A DNA stretch of 64,000 nucleotides, taken from Sporosarcina sp. NCCP-2222. GTDB lineage: Bacteria; Bacillota; Bacilli; Bacillales_A; Planococcaceae. The notes under the pieces were generated by a model that was not told the DNA's origin, did not search any database, and saw only the letters and a list, made by a program, of their open reading frames with translations. This document shows positions 34,828-44,137 of the stretch, piece after piece (positions within the stretch are counted from its first letter, which is position 1; each line of letters opens with the position of its first letter). Both the position numbers and the translations under genes were made by a program. The stretch spans positions 409,343 to 473,342 of the forward strand of contig NZ_BQYK01000001.1 in NCBI RefSeq assembly GCF_023168145.1, read 5' to 3'.

Positions 34828-35361
34828 TTAAACTTTTGCAATTCGGATATTGCTTACCATTAATGCACCAAGTACGAACATCAAGATAACAAAAAACGGT
34901 GGTCCCACATACGGGCTTAAAAAATAGCTTAGCGTCAATAAGACACCTGCAGCCGTAATCGGCACGCCATAAAAAGCTCCATCAAATTCTTTTACATTGT
35001 AACGCGCAAGACGAACTGCACCTGTTATAATGAAAAAGATCGTTGCTGCAATGCCAACCCATAACATCATCGATAAATCAGTATGATAAATTAAAAGAGC
35101 CGGCGCCACGCCAAATGAAACCAAGTCGCTTAACGAATCCAATTCCTTGCCAAAGTCTGACTCTGCCTGAAAGTGCCTTGCGACCATTCCGTCAAAACGG
35201 TCAAATATGGCCGCCAGGAAGATGAACACGAGGCTCATGTGACTCAAGTCCTTTGTAATGAGGATAATTGCGACAATCCCAAGCCCGAGGTTGGACAACG
35301 TAATGGCATTCGCCAATTGTGATTTCACTTTTGTATAATCTAAGTATCTGGATAAGAACAT
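34828..35361 (-). CDS. pssA: CDP-diacylglycerol-serine O-phosphatidyltransferase
   Basis: A 177-residue membrane enzyme (the B. subtilis length) that makes phosphatidylserine from CDP-diacylglycerol and serine. The CDP-alcohol phosphotransferase signature is clear: FDRFDGMVARHFQAESDFGKELDSLSD, i.e. DG..AR..G...D...D with metal-binding aspartates, followed by about five hydrophobic helices. ATG 35361 follows GGGGGG by six bases; the open frame beyond it is not coding. It diverges from psd with only 55 bases between the start codons. In B. subtilis pssA and psd are in one operon. Confidence 0.96.
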   Translation of the reverse strand: MFLSRYLDYTKVKSQLANAITLSNLGLGIVAIILITKDLSHMSLVFIFLAAIFDRFDGMVARHFQAESDFGKELDSLSDLVSFGVAPALLIYHTDLSMMLWVGIAATIFFIITGAVRLARYNVKEFDGAFYGVPITAAGVLLTLSYFLSPYVGPPFFVILMFVLGALMVSNIRIAKV

Positions 35362-35416
35362 GTTTTTCCCCCCTATCAATTTCAAATATGAATATATTGC
35401 AATGGAGACGAATGAA

Positions 35417-36193
35417 ATGAAAAGAACCTTATTTAAATATTTCGTAGAACTTACAGGGCATCCAGTTTCTTCTACTCTTTTAAAATCTATATCCCAGTCC
35501 CCGCTAAGCCGGCCATTGATCAAGCCTTTCGCCAAAGCTTATGGGATTAACGAATCAGAAGCCGAATATGCCATCGAAACATACGGCAGCCTTCAAGCCT
35601 ATTTCACACGCAACTTAAAACAAGGTGTTCGAAATATCGAACCAGCTCCGAATATTCTCGTTTCCCCAGTAGACGGTGTCCTAAGTGCCGCGGGAAAAGT
35701 AGAGAAAGAGCAGACTTTTTTAATTAAGGACTATTCCTACAGTATAAAGCAAATTCTGGGGGATGAAAAGATAGCAAAACGATATGAAAACGGTTACTAC
35801 TGTATTTTTTATCTATCTCCCAGTCATTATCATCACTTTCACTATCCAATCGATGGCAACTTACTTTCAAGATATGCGCTAGGTACCGTTTCCTATCCTG
35901 TAAATAACTTGGGCCTGCGTTTGGGCGATCGACCATTCGCAACAAATTACAGATTGATTTCAGAATTGGAAACTGCATTCGGCCAAGTGGCCATTGTAAA
36001 AGTAGGAGCACTGAATGTCAATAGCATCCACATACAAAATCATACAAAGAATTGTGTAAAAGGGGAGGACTTCGGCTATTTCTCCTTTGGTTCTACCGTT
36101 ATTTTATTCATTGAGCAACACGAATCGTTCCAGCTATTGCAAAAACCAGCTACAAATATTATGATGGGCGAGTCGATCGGCATTTGGACATAA
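35417..36193 (+). CDS. psd: Phosphatidylserine decarboxylase
   Basis: A 258-residue proenzyme that decarboxylates phosphatidylserine to phosphatidylethanolamine. SPVDGVLSAAGKV and YHHFHYPIDG contain the conserved aspartate and histidines, and YFSFGSTVILF holds the self-cleavage site, FGST in place of LGST; cleavage at G-S would create the pyruvoyl group. ATG 35417 lies nine bases after GGAG. It is followed by dedA at 30 bases, so psd-dedA form a transcript. Confidence 0.95.
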   Translation: MKRTLFKYFVELTGHPVSSTLLKSISQSPLSRPLIKPFAKAYGINESEAEYAIETYGSLQAYFTRNLKQGVRNIEPAPNILVSPVDGVLSAAGKVEKEQTFLIKDYSYSIKQILGDEKIAKRYENGYYCIFYLSPSHYHHFHYPIDGNLLSRYALGTVSYPVNNLGLRLGDRPFATNYRLISELETAFGQVAIVKVGALNVNSIHIQNHTKNCVKGEDFGYFSFGSTVILFIEQHESFQLLQKPATNIMMGESIGIWT

Positions 36194-36223
36194 TTAACTA
36201 TCATTCAAATTGGAGAAGGTTGT

Positions 36224-36709
36224 ATGCTGCAATTTCAAGATTTCTTTATACAATATGGCTATTATGCGATTTTTATATTTCTCGCTCTTGGTATTTTCGG
36301 GTTGCCACTTCCCGATGAGGTGGTGGTCGCGTTTGTCGGACATCTCTCGTCACTCGGCACATTCAATTATCCGGTTGCCATGGCGGTGACAATGCTCGGC
36401 GTAATGTCGGGCACACTGGTAACATTCACGTTCGGCAGAAAAATCGGAAAACCACTCTTGGACAAATATGGAAAATGGATTTCTTTGTCGCCGAAACGGC
36501 TTCAGCTTGTGAATAGATGGTTTGACCGATATGGCTCCTGGGCTGTCACGATTGGCTATTTTGTTCCCGGCATGCGCCACGTTATTTGTTACATGTCCGG
36601 ATCAAGCGGAATGGACTTTAGAAGATATATTCTCTTCGCATCCATCGGTACTGCCATTTCCTCTATCCTTTGCCTGACGATCGGGTATCTCATTAAACTT
36701 CCATTTTAA
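36224..36709 (+). CDS. DedA-family membrane protein
   Basis: A 161-residue DedA/SNARE-associated protein: an N-terminal hydrophobic pair with GIFGLPLPDEVVVAFVGHLSS, a middle segment GTLVTFTFGRKIGKP, and the re-entrant-loop motif FVPGMRHVICYMSGSSGM. DedA proteins are lipid scramblases or translocases; some recycle undecaprenyl phosphate. It is short for the family (about 200 residues) but has an intact core. GGAGAAGG precedes ATG 36224. Its place after psd resembles ybfM between pssA and psd in B. subtilis, suggesting phospholipid handling. Confidence 0.88.
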   Translation: MLQFQDFFIQYGYYAIFIFLALGIFGLPLPDEVVVAFVGHLSSLGTFNYPVAMAVTMLGVMSGTLVTFTFGRKIGKPLLDKYGKWISLSPKRLQLVNRWFDRYGSWAVTIGYFVPGMRHVICYMSGSSGMDFRRYILFASIGTAISSILCLTIGYLIKLPF

Positions 36710-36727
36710 AAACTAAGCAATGAAAAT

Positions 36728-36767
36728 GAGGCACTTTCTGTAGATAAATAGAAAGCGCCTCTTTTTT
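36728..36767. terminator. Terminator of psd-dedA
   Basis: GAGGCACTTTCT/AGAAAGCGCCTC stem with six T on the plus side; a weaker T run serves the convergent EAL gene, whose stop overlaps it. Confidence 0.9.
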
Positions 36768-38979
36768 ATTTATAGCTAATTCCATTCAACCCGGCATAAT
36801 GTTCTTGGGATATCCACTCATCTTTCCTTAAAGTCTGGATAGCCTCTTTTGGCAATAGCGGTTTACTAATGTAATAACCTTGAATTCTCTCGGCGCCCAA
36901 CATCTCCAATGATCGAAGCTGTTCGAGTCTCTCAACTCCTTCTGCAATCGTTCCTAAACCGAGTTCCTCTGCAATTCCAATAACCCCGCGCAAAACTGCT
37001 TTGGATAATCCATTATCCGTTTCCAGCTCCCGCACAAACGCACGATCAATTTTAATATATTGAAATGGCAGCAACCTCAAGATAGACAAAGAAGAATAGC
37101 CGGTTCCAAAATCGTCAAGCGCAGTTTGGATCCCCATAGCATTCAAAGTGGAAATCACTTCTTTTGCCGTCTCGATATTTTCTACTACAACCGATTCGGT
37201 TAATTCAAACACGAGACGCGTCGGGTCTACATCTGTATTCTCCAGTATCGTCATAACATCTTGCAAAAACATAGGATGCAATAATTGTTTGACTGAAATA
37301 TTGACAGTGACCGAAAAATCACGGAAGCCTTCCTCATCCCACTGAATTACTTGCATGGCTACTTCATGAATAAGCCATTTTCCAATGGGAATTATTAAAT
37401 CTGACTCTTCCATATAAGGAATGAAATCCATTGGACCTACTTCGCCAAGTTCGGGAGATGACCAGCGCATTAGTGATTCAAAACTGACTATTTTATTTAG
37501 AGCAATGCTATAAATCGGTTGGTAGACGATGTACAACTCATTGCGCTCCAGTGCCTTTTCCAATAGCATCTCTACTTTTCTTCGATGGGCACAACCTGCA
37601 GAAAGCTCATCCGTCATACGAATGTATTGGCCTCCGCCAGCCTTTTGCGCTTCTTGATTTGCATGCGCGGCGTCCTGGATGATTTCTCCAGCCTGGTCAC
37701 CCGATGCCGACTGTCGAATACCAACACTTACAGATATCCAAACAGGGGCTTCCACCCCCACATCGGTCGGTTCATTGAACAACGCCACTAAATGGGCAGC
37801 GAATGATTCGTCCCCATACCCGCCTCCATATCGGAAAACAGCAAAAAGATCTTCCCCTACACGATAAACCTGTTCTTTCCCTGAGAAGGCTGACAGTTTC
37901 TTGTATACATAATATACAATCCGTTCACCTATATGATAGCCATGTCGTTCATTTAAATCGACAAACCGGTCGATTGAAACGAGAAATATAGAAAATGACT
38001 TGTTTTTTTCAGCCGTCAATGCCTTATCAAGATCTTCCTCTAGCCGAAGCCGATTTCCGAGCCCTGTTAGCAAATCACGTTTCATCCGATTTCTTTCTTC
38101 ACGTTCGATATGGTTAACATAAATAACAATGACAATCACAACAAGTACTGAAATAAAAAGAACAAGACCATTTTGCCAAAGTGCTTCGTCCAACTGCTTC
38201 CGATCGGGGTTCATTTCCGAATCAACTACGACAATCCAATCATTCCAGGTCATTTCATAGGACAAGTAATGTGCCGTTCTCTGATCAATATTAATAAATC
38301 CGGAAGGTTCGTCACGGATTGTCGATAAGAACTCACTATAATCCGGTACAAGGTCGCTTAACCGTTCTTCCTCCGTAGAGGAAAAGAAAACTTCATTGTT
38401 TTTTAATAAGAAAACCCCTCCGGGCAGATGGGATTCATTTGCGATCTCCCCGAAGATATTTGACATATTGACTACACCTGAAAGCACGCCAAGCGGTTTA
38501 CCATCCTGATAAATGGGGACCGAAATAGCAATGACTTTCTGAGTCGGATCCTGCCGCAGCCGAAAAACATCACTGAAAGCAATTTCTCCATCTAAGGCTT
38601 TTCGGAAAGACTTTTCTTGCTGTACTCTAAACTCAGAACCATCCGATGCCAGAATGACTCCTTTTTCATCAATGATGCCAAGACCTGCGAAAAAAGGCAT
38701 CTTTTCATTTTGCCGATGCAGATACAGCAATAATTCTTGCCGGTCTCCCATGACAGTTGGAAGATAATCTGCAATTAACTCAAGTTCTACAATCCGTTCG
38801 TAAGAAAAACGATTCGTTTCAGCTACAAAATTAGAAAGGAGCTCCTTCGTTTCTCTTTGAACGGAATCTTGAACATATTTCTTAGTAGAGATGAAATTCG
38901 CACTGATTAATGCAACTATACTGACGAAAACAACAGTCAAGCAACTATAGATGACCAGCTGCCTTTTTGTCATACCCAC
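36766..38979 (-). CDS. c-di-GMP phosphodiesterase: dCache-GGDEF(degenerate)-EAL
   Basis: A 737-residue sensor: helix 1 (8-29), an extracellular dCache-type domain (about 33-265), helix 2 (271-289), a GGDEF domain (about 300-455) and an EAL domain (465-720). The GGDEF signature is GEDLF (375-379), lacking the glycine pair and the acid needed for cyclase activity. EAL residues are intact: ESLMRW (501), NISVKQL, FELTES, DDFGTGYSS, IKIDR, AEGVE and QGYYISKP. It should therefore hydrolyse c-di-GMP, with GGDEF as a regulatory, perhaps GTP-binding, module. The start is GTG 38979, seven bases after AGGA; ATG 38973 is the alternative. Confidence 0.93.
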   Translation of the reverse strand: MGMTKRQLVIYSCLTVVFVSIVALISANFISTKKYVQDSVQRETKELLSNFVAETNRFSYERIVELELIADYLPTVMGDRQELLLYLHRQNEKMPFFAGLGIIDEKGVILASDGSEFRVQQEKSFRKALDGEIAFSDVFRLRQDPTQKVIAISVPIYQDGKPLGVLSGVVNMSNIFGEIANESHLPGGVFLLKNNEVFFSSTEEERLSDLVPDYSEFLSTIRDEPSGFINIDQRTAHYLSYEMTWNDWIVVVDSEMNPDRKQLDEALWQNGLVLFISVLVVIVIVIYVNHIEREERNRMKRDLLTGLGNRLRLEEDLDKALTAEKNKSFSIFLVSIDRFVDLNERHGYHIGERIVYYVYKKLSAFSGKEQVYRVGEDLFAVFRYGGGYGDESFAAHLVALFNEPTDVGVEAPVWISVSVGIRQSASGDQAGEIIQDAAHANQEAQKAGGGQYIRMTDELSAGCAHRRKVEMLLEKALERNELYIVYQPIYSIALNKIVSFESLMRWSSPELGEVGPMDFIPYMEESDLIIPIGKWLIHEVAMQVIQWDEEGFRDFSVTVNISVKQLLHPMFLQDVMTILENTDVDPTRLVFELTESVVVENIETAKEVISTLNAMGIQTALDDFGTGYSSLSILRLLPFQYIKIDRAFVRELETDNGLSKAVLRGVIGIAEELGLGTIAEGVERLEQLRSLEMLGAERIQGYYISKPLLPKEAIQTLRKDEWISQEHYAGLNGISYK

Positions 38980-39221
38980 ACTTCCATCCTAGCCTTTCCG
39001 GCTCTCATTCTATCAAAAGTATACTTAAAATGAGTTTGCTAGTCATCTGTCATTTAAAACTTTTTGCTTCTTATGACCCAAAAACATTCATCTGATTCTA
39101 GATCTTCACTCCCATTTTTAATCCATCAGAAGCAATCAAGCTTTGATGTAACAATCGGACATTTTCATGTAAACCTCTGTCGAATATTAATAATCATATC
39201 TTCTTGATAAGAATTATTTGT
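38980..39221. other. Intergenic region upstream of katA and the EAL gene
   Basis: AT-rich and without a coding frame or strong hairpin. It must contain the promoter of the EAL gene; the katA promoter is probably at the right end near the PerR box. Confidence 0.5.
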
Positions 39222-39236
39222 CGATAATTATTATAA
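39222..39236. promoter_or_regulatory. PerR-type operator before katA
   Basis: CGATAATTATTATAA agrees with the PerR box TTATAATnATTATAA at 13 of 15 positions and lies about 85 bases before the catalase start, as expected for peroxide-induced katA. Confidence 0.7.
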
Positions 39237-39319
39237 ACAAAATGATAGCTTTCCGTATTACACTTTGCTATAGTAATCATTGAACATTGATAAATCAATA
39301 ACCAAGGGGGATTTCACTC

Positions 39320-40810
39320 ATGTCCAATAATGATAACCGTTCTCAAAACAGGCTAACAACTGCTGCTGGTGCTCCAGTGGTTGACAACCAAAACTCCATG
39401 ACAGCCGGTCCAAGAGGTCCTGTCCTTCTTCAAGATGTATGGCTAATTGAGAAACTGGCTCACTTTGATCGAGAAGTAATTCCAGAAAGACGGATGCATG
39501 CAAAGGGATCAGGTGCTTATGGCACATTTACCGTAACAAACGATATTACCCAATATACGAGAGCAAAACTCTTTTCTGAGGTCGGCAAACAAACTCCGAT
39601 GTTTGCCCGTTTTTCTACAGTGGCTGGAGAACGTGGTGCAGCAGACGCTGAGCGGGATATCCGCGGCTTCGCACTAAAATTCTATACCGAGGAAGGTAAC
39701 TGGGATCTAGTCGGAAACAACACACCCGTCTTTTTCTTCCGGGATCCACTCCAGTTCCCAGATTTAAATCATGCAGTAAAAAGGGATCCGCGCACAAACA
39801 TGCGGAGCGCGACAAACAACTGGGACTTCTGGACGTCCCTTCCTGAAGCATTGCATCAGATTACTATTCTCATGAGTGAACGAGGCATTCCTAAATCGTA
39901 CCGGCATATGCACGGATTCGGTAGCCATACGTACAGCATGATCAATGCGAACAACGAACGGGTTTGGGTTAAATTCCATTTCCGCTCCCAGCAAGGCATT
40001 GAAAACTTGACCGATGCGGAAGCGACAGAGTTGATCGGACATGATCGCGAATCCCATCAACGCGACTTATTAAACAGCATTGACAACGGAGACTTCCCGA
40101 AATGGAAAATGTATATTCAAGTCATGACGGAAGATCAAGCTTTGCAGATGAATTACAATCCATTTGACTTGACAAAAGTCTGGTACAAAAAGGATTTCCC
40201 ACTCATTGAAGTTGGAGAATATGAATTGAACCGCAATCCGGATAACTATTTTGCTGAAGTGGAACAAGCTGCTTTCACACCGGCAGCGATCGTACCGGGC
40301 ATCGGCTTCTCACCTGACAAAATGCTGCAAGCCCGTCTTTTCTCGTACGGAGATGCACAACGTTACCGTCTTGGAGTCAATCATCACCAAATTCCTGTCA
40401 ACGCCCCGAAATGTCCGTTTCATAGCTTCCACCGCGATGGAGCCATGCGTGTAGACGGAAATCATGGCAGCCGGACTTCCTATGAACCGAACAGCTTCGG
40501 TGAATGGAAGGAGCAGCCGGACTTCAAGGAGCCGCCACTCAAGATTTACGGGGATGCTGCCCACTGGGATTTCCGCGAGGATGATAGTGACTACTTCACA
40601 CAGCCAGGTAAGTTGTTCAATTTAATGAATGATGACCAAAAAGAAGTTCTCTTTGGCAATACAGCACGCAACATGGGGGATGCTCCAAAAGAGATCAAGA
40701 TCCGGCATATTCGCCATTGCTTCCAGGCAGATTCTGCATATGGAGAAGGAGTTGCGAAAGCACTTGGCATTTCAATGAATGAGGTGCTAGAAGAACAAGT
40801 AATTGGCTAA
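39320..40810 (+). CDS. katA: Catalase (monofunctional, heme)
   Basis: A 496-residue small-subunit (clade 3) catalase that dismutates hydrogen peroxide. The distal histidine is His60 in [15 protein letters not shown], the asparagine lies at 133-134 in [10 protein letters not shown], and the heme-ligand tyrosine is Tyr343 in [28 protein letters not shown] is the C-terminal signature. AAGGGGG precedes ATG 39320. It is monocistronic, ending at a strong hairpin, and a PerR box upstream suggests peroxide induction. Confidence 0.97.
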   Translation: MSNNDNRSQNRLTTAAGAPVVDNQNSMTAGPRGPVLLQDVWLIEKLAHFDREVIPERRMHAKGSGAYGTFTVTNDITQYTRAKLFSEVGKQTPMFARFSTVAGERGAADAERDIRGFALKFYTEEGNWDLVGNNTPVFFFRDPLQFPDLNHAVKRDPRTNMRSATNNWDFWTSLPEALHQITILMSERGIPKSYRHMHGFGSHTYSMINANNERVWVKFHFRSQQGIENLTDAEATELIGHDRESHQRDLLNSIDNGDFPKWKMYIQVMTEDQALQMNYNPFDLTKVWYKKDFPLIEVGEYELNRNPDNYFAEVEQAAFTPAAIVPGIGFSPDKMLQARLFSYGDAQRYRLGVNHHQIPVNAPKCPFHSFHRDGAMRVDGNHGSRTSYEPNSFGEWKEQPDFKEPPLKIYGDAAHWDFREDDSDYFTQPGKLFNLMNDDQKEVLFGNTARNMGDAPKEIKIRHIRHCFQADSAYGEGVAKALGISMNEVLEEQVIG

Positions 40811-40818
40811 TTAAAATA

Positions 40819-40855
40819 CAGGAGGAGAAAACATTTCGTTTTCTCCTCCTGTTTT
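40819..40855 (+). terminator. Terminator of katA
   Basis: CAGGAGGAGAAAAC/GTTTTCTCCTCCTG, 14 pairs, five-base loop, then TTTT. Confidence 0.93.
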
Positions 40856-40888
40856 GCATTCTTATATCCATTCCAAGGTCAGCCCGCA

Positions 40889-41860
40889 TCAGCCAAACAA
40901 ATACAACGACGCCTCCATCACGCTATGGAAAGGAACCTTGTTATTTCTAATATTATTTTCAAGTTCGTTCAGCTTCCATTTCTGCCAATCCTCCAGGCCA
41001 TCCATATCCCACGTGTTCTTGAAAAGTGAATAAAGGAAGACTTCTCTCATTTGCATGGAGACCAAAACCTGCTCTAGCACTATTCGAGACAAGGTTTTCT
41101 TTGAGGTATACCCGGATAGGAATGAGTGAAGGAAGACACTCGGAAAATCGTCCCAATTAGGGTGAAACGATGTACCTGTCCATAGGGCATGATAGATGGA
41201 AACCGCTAAGTCCTGTGCATAAAAATGATTCCCGCAATCATCGAAATCAAAGACGATCAGTTTTCCTTCTCGAATATGAAAATTCCCTTGATGAAGATCA
41301 TGATGGATAAAACCATACACCTCTGCGTTCTGTTCCCATCCACTCATTTGGTTCATCAGCCGTTGAAATGCTTGACGGAGCCATTCTTCCTCCAGCTCCA
41401 TTTGCTGCAGCTTTTCGAAACCTGACCGTCGCCCCTGAATACCCAGCATGTCTACGCAGTGCAATGAGGCTAATTGCTTTCCCCATTCATGGAATAGCGA
41501 TTCATTCCAAACAGTAGTATCGATCACATCAACTGGCTGCCCTTTGGTATGTTCAAATAAACAAAGCCAATAGGATTCTCCGTTGTACGTGAATGGAAAA
41601 ACGGAGCGACCACCAGTGGTTTTAAAAGATGTAGCGACAGCAATATCATAGGAGCTGAGATGATCCAGCCAGAGCATTTCAGCTTCTAATTCCTGAATCG
41701 TTCTATCTTGTTGACGGCATAAACGGACAACTACTCTTTGCTCATTGACTTGAACGATAAATACTTCATTGAAAAAACCTTCTTTTGCTTGAGTTATGGC
41801 AGTCTCCTTTACATTCAGATGATCTTCAATCCACTTCTTTACCTGCTCATTTTTTCTCAT
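40889..41860 (-). CDS. APH-family phosphotransferase
   Basis: A 323-residue kinase of the aminoglycoside-phosphotransferase/choline-kinase fold. The N-lobe lysine is replaced by a VVVRLC strand; the catalytic loop FIHHDLHQGNFHI (HDxHxxN) and the metal-binding segment LIVFDFDDCG are intact. The substrate is not deducible; homoserine, sugar or small-alcohol kinases share the pattern, and an antibiotic target should not be assumed. ATG 41860 overlaps the upstream GNAT stop as ATGA, so it is probably translationally coupled; TTG 41872 is the alternative. Confidence 0.85.
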   Translation of the reverse strand: MRKNEQVKKWIEDHLNVKETAITQAKEGFFNEVFIVQVNEQRVVVRLCRQQDRTIQELEAEMLWLDHLSSYDIAVATSFKTTGGRSVFPFTYNGESYWLCLFEHTKGQPVDVIDTTVWNESLFHEWGKQLASLHCVDMLGIQGRRSGFEKLQQMELEEEWLRQAFQRLMNQMSGWEQNAEVYGFIHHDLHQGNFHIREGKLIVFDFDDCGNHFYAQDLAVSIYHALWTGTSFHPNWDDFPSVFLHSFLSGYTSKKTLSRIVLEQVLVSMQMREVFLYSLFKNTWDMDGLEDWQKWKLNELENNIRNNKVPFHSVMEASLYLFG

Positions 41861-42371
41861 ATACTGATCCAATAGCGCCGTAATACGGTCCCATCCCTCT
41901 CTATAAAGTCAGCATCTCTTTCTCCGCCAAGATGAATAATAGTCCGCTCCGACGGAATATTCCCTTCTTCGCATACTACAAGTGCCCTTTTTATTCCAAG
42001 TTTATTTAATTCAGCAAGCGCCAGTGAGAGGAAGAGCCGGCCATAGCCATTCCCTCTTTCACTCGGCTTAATCCCTAGGCTGATATGTCCCTCTGTGTTA
42101 ACTAAGCGCTCGTTCAGCTCATGTCGCAAAACCGCAGCACCAATCATACGGTCATTCTTCAGCAGCAAAAAGTAGAATACGGCACCCAGCCATCAGGAAG
42201 TCCGATTCCTATCTCAGCATCTATACTTTGCTGGACATACTCCTTCATCTCATTAATCTCTTTACGAATGAAGGACGGAGTATATTCTTCAAACGGAGAT
42301 TTCCATTCTTTGAGGAATGACTGATAACTAGCTTCATATGCAGTTGTCGGTTTCACTAACTTAAATGCCAT
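41857..42371 (-). pseudogene. GNAT N-acetyltransferase with a frameshift
   Basis: Two overlapping frames together make a GNAT protein of about 171 residues. The first (42371 to 42159) starts MAFKLVKPTTAYEASYQSF after GAGGTG and ends at WVPYSTFCC. The second (from about 42168) continues LLKNDRMIGAAVLRHELNE and holds the acetyl-CoA loop GIKPSERGNGYGRLFLSLAL. The break is in a five-T run on the coding strand (42167-42171); six T would give YSTFLLLKNDR. It could be a recent inactivation, slippage or a sequencing error. It is coupled to the downstream phosphotransferase by an ATGA overlap. Confidence 0.8.
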
Positions 42372-42623
42372 TGCTGTTCACCTCTGGTTAGACTCATCTT
42401 TACGTTAACAGGCCTGATTCTAATCGTTGCCCCATCTGTCTCCACTCAATATAAGCATTTATTGCCAGTCATGCAATGCCTTTTTCTTTTGTGAAAATAA
42501 GGCCATACAGAATTTTTTATTCGAGCATGACAATCGCTTGAATAAAAAACAGCGAGAATCCATATGCTATATGTCTAAGGAACGGTTACTAGCAACAGTG
42601 AACAATGTATCGGGAGTGAAACC

Positions 42624-42965
42624 ATGGAAACAGCCAGAACATTACCCCATTCAAGAAGCAGATTATGGAACGCATCTTTCCTGCTATTATGCTTAAGCAT
42701 GATAGATGCCATTTTTACAGATCTCGGCTTACGCCAAGGGCTGATCGAAGAGTTTAACCCTGTTATGAGATCCATATACGAGATGAATATTCCTATTTTT
42801 TATTTGATCAAATTCTGCCTTCCCTTGGCACTCTTATTTTTGGTAACTAAAATAACACATCGGCTCTATTTACAATTTTTGTTGTTGTCGGCTTTACTCT
42901 TATACATTATGGTTGTTGTCTACCATATTTGTTGGATTGTCATGGCGGCACTCCCGCTTTCATAA
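42624..42965 (+). CDS. DUF5658-like membrane protein
   Basis: A 113-residue protein with three hydrophobic helices (about 17-37, 57-78 and 84-108). The segment SMIDAIFTDLGLRQGLIEEFNPVMRSIYE between the first two resembles DUF5658 proteins, which place an (E)xNPxM motif in a conserved loop. The function is unknown. GGGAG precedes ATG 42624 by seven bases. It is monocistronic and divergent from the GNAT gene, with a terminator right after the stop. The family name is my reading, not a search result. Confidence 0.7.
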   Translation: METARTLPHSRSRLWNASFLLLCLSMIDAIFTDLGLRQGLIEEFNPVMRSIYEMNIPIFYLIKFCLPLALLFLVTKITHRLYLQFLLLSALLLYIMVVVYHICWIVMAALPLS

Positions 42966-42967
42966 AG

Positions 42968-43013
42968 ACTCAAGATCCGCCATCCTCCTAATGGATTGGA
43001 CGGATCTCTTTTT
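42968..43013 (+). terminator. Terminator of the DUF5658-like gene
   Basis: GATCCG/CGGATC with an inner CCATCC/GGATTGG helix, then TCTTTTT. Confidence 0.85.
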
Positions 43014-43024
43014 ATTTCTTGCAA

Positions 43025-43078
43025 ATAAAAACCGTTTCCATGGGATCACTCACAAGTGATCCGCACGGAAACGGTGCA
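43025..43078 (-). terminator. Terminator of the DUF368 gene
   Basis: Minus strand: ACCGTTTCCGTG pairs with CATGGAAACGGT, enclosing a second GGATCACT/AGTGATCC hairpin, then TTTTTATTT. Confidence 0.93.
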
Positions 43079-43087
43079 TACATTCAT

Positions 43088-43906
43088 TTATTTTGTTTTT
43101 GGATCTGCCACATTAAACATGTTCGCTACAATTAAGCCGGTAATCAGCGCAATAGCACTCATCACAAACGGGGTCCCACTCTCAGGAATGCCCGGGTAGA
43201 TGACGAAAATGGAGCCGAGAATTAATCCGATAATGATGGCAAACATGCTGTGCGTATAATGATGCAGTAAATACGCAATGGCCTTGCTGCTCACAATAAA
43301 TCCAACAATAACACCAGCACCGATCACGAGGATCAATGGGAAATTCATAGTGGAAAGAGCATTAATTGCTGTCGGGTAGACACCTAGCAGCAATAAGATG
43401 AACGAACCGCTGATCCCAGGCAGCAACATCGCCATGCTTCCCGCCCAGCCGGCCAAGAACAGCCCCAGTGTATTCGTGGCAGTCAACGACGTGATGACAG
43501 CGGCGTCAGCCGGTTTGATGAAGGCCGTCGATGCCAAAGCTGCTGCGACTAGAACCAGAAGAAGATAATGCCCAAATTTAAAATTCGTCCGCACATTCGC
43601 CTGTTTAGAAATGAAAGGAACAATGCCAATGATCAAACCAAGAAAGAAAAACTGAGTGGGCTGATTATAATTCTTTAATAAATAATCGATAACCCGACTG
43701 AATAGTACTAATGTTAAGCCGATCCCTATGCCAAGAGGCAACAGAAAACCAATGTGTTTCTTCCAGTCCCGGCTAAAAAAACCACTAATTGATGATAACA
43801 AACGATCATAAATTCCAAGGATGAACGCAATCGTCCCTCCACTGACACCAGGTATCAAGTCGCTGATTCCCATTAAGAATCCCCGATAAATATTTTTCCA
43901 TTCCAT
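43088..43906 (-). CDS. DUF368 undecaprenyl-phosphate translocase-like protein
   Basis: A 272-residue polytopic membrane protein with two repeated signatures, LIPGVSGGTIAFILGIYDRLL near the N-terminus and LLPGISGSFILLLLGVYP in the middle, typical of DUF368. Members of this family (PopT) have been reported to return the lipid carrier undecaprenyl phosphate to the inner leaflet for peptidoglycan and teichoic-acid synthesis. ATG 43906 (11 bases after GGAGG) is preferred over TTG 43924, which overlaps that ribosome site. It is monocistronic. Confidence 0.85.
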   Translation of the reverse strand: MEWKNIYRGFLMGISDLIPGVSGGTIAFILGIYDRLLSSISGFFSRDWKKHIGFLLPLGIGIGLTLVLFSRVIDYLLKNYNQPTQFFFLGLIIGIVPFISKQANVRTNFKFGHYLLLVLVAAALASTAFIKPADAAVITSLTATNTLGLFLAGWAGSMAMLLPGISGSFILLLLGVYPTAINALSTMNFPLILVIGAGVIVGFIVSSKAIAYLLHHYTHSMFAIIIGLILGSIFVIYPGIPESGTPFVMSAIALITGLIVANMFNVADPKTK

Positions 43907-44137
43907 TGTTGTAAAGTCCTCCAAAATTCAAATTCACTCTTAGTAGTATACCATCTACAAGCAAAAAGAAGGACTAGAATGTCGTCTCGCATCAATTTGA
44001 CAAAATAAAGAATTTTTTCAATACATATATGATTTTCATTTCAGCTTGATCAGAGGGCCTTACTATTACGCTAATTCCATATCTTGCTCCAATTTATTTT
44101 TAAAAGTTTGTTACTCTATTCTCACCAAAAAGTCTGG

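Noticed and set aside
40889-41860. Aminoglycoside resistance gene
   Set aside because: Only the general kinase fold is visible; the family covers many housekeeping small-molecule kinases, so a resistance claim is not justified.
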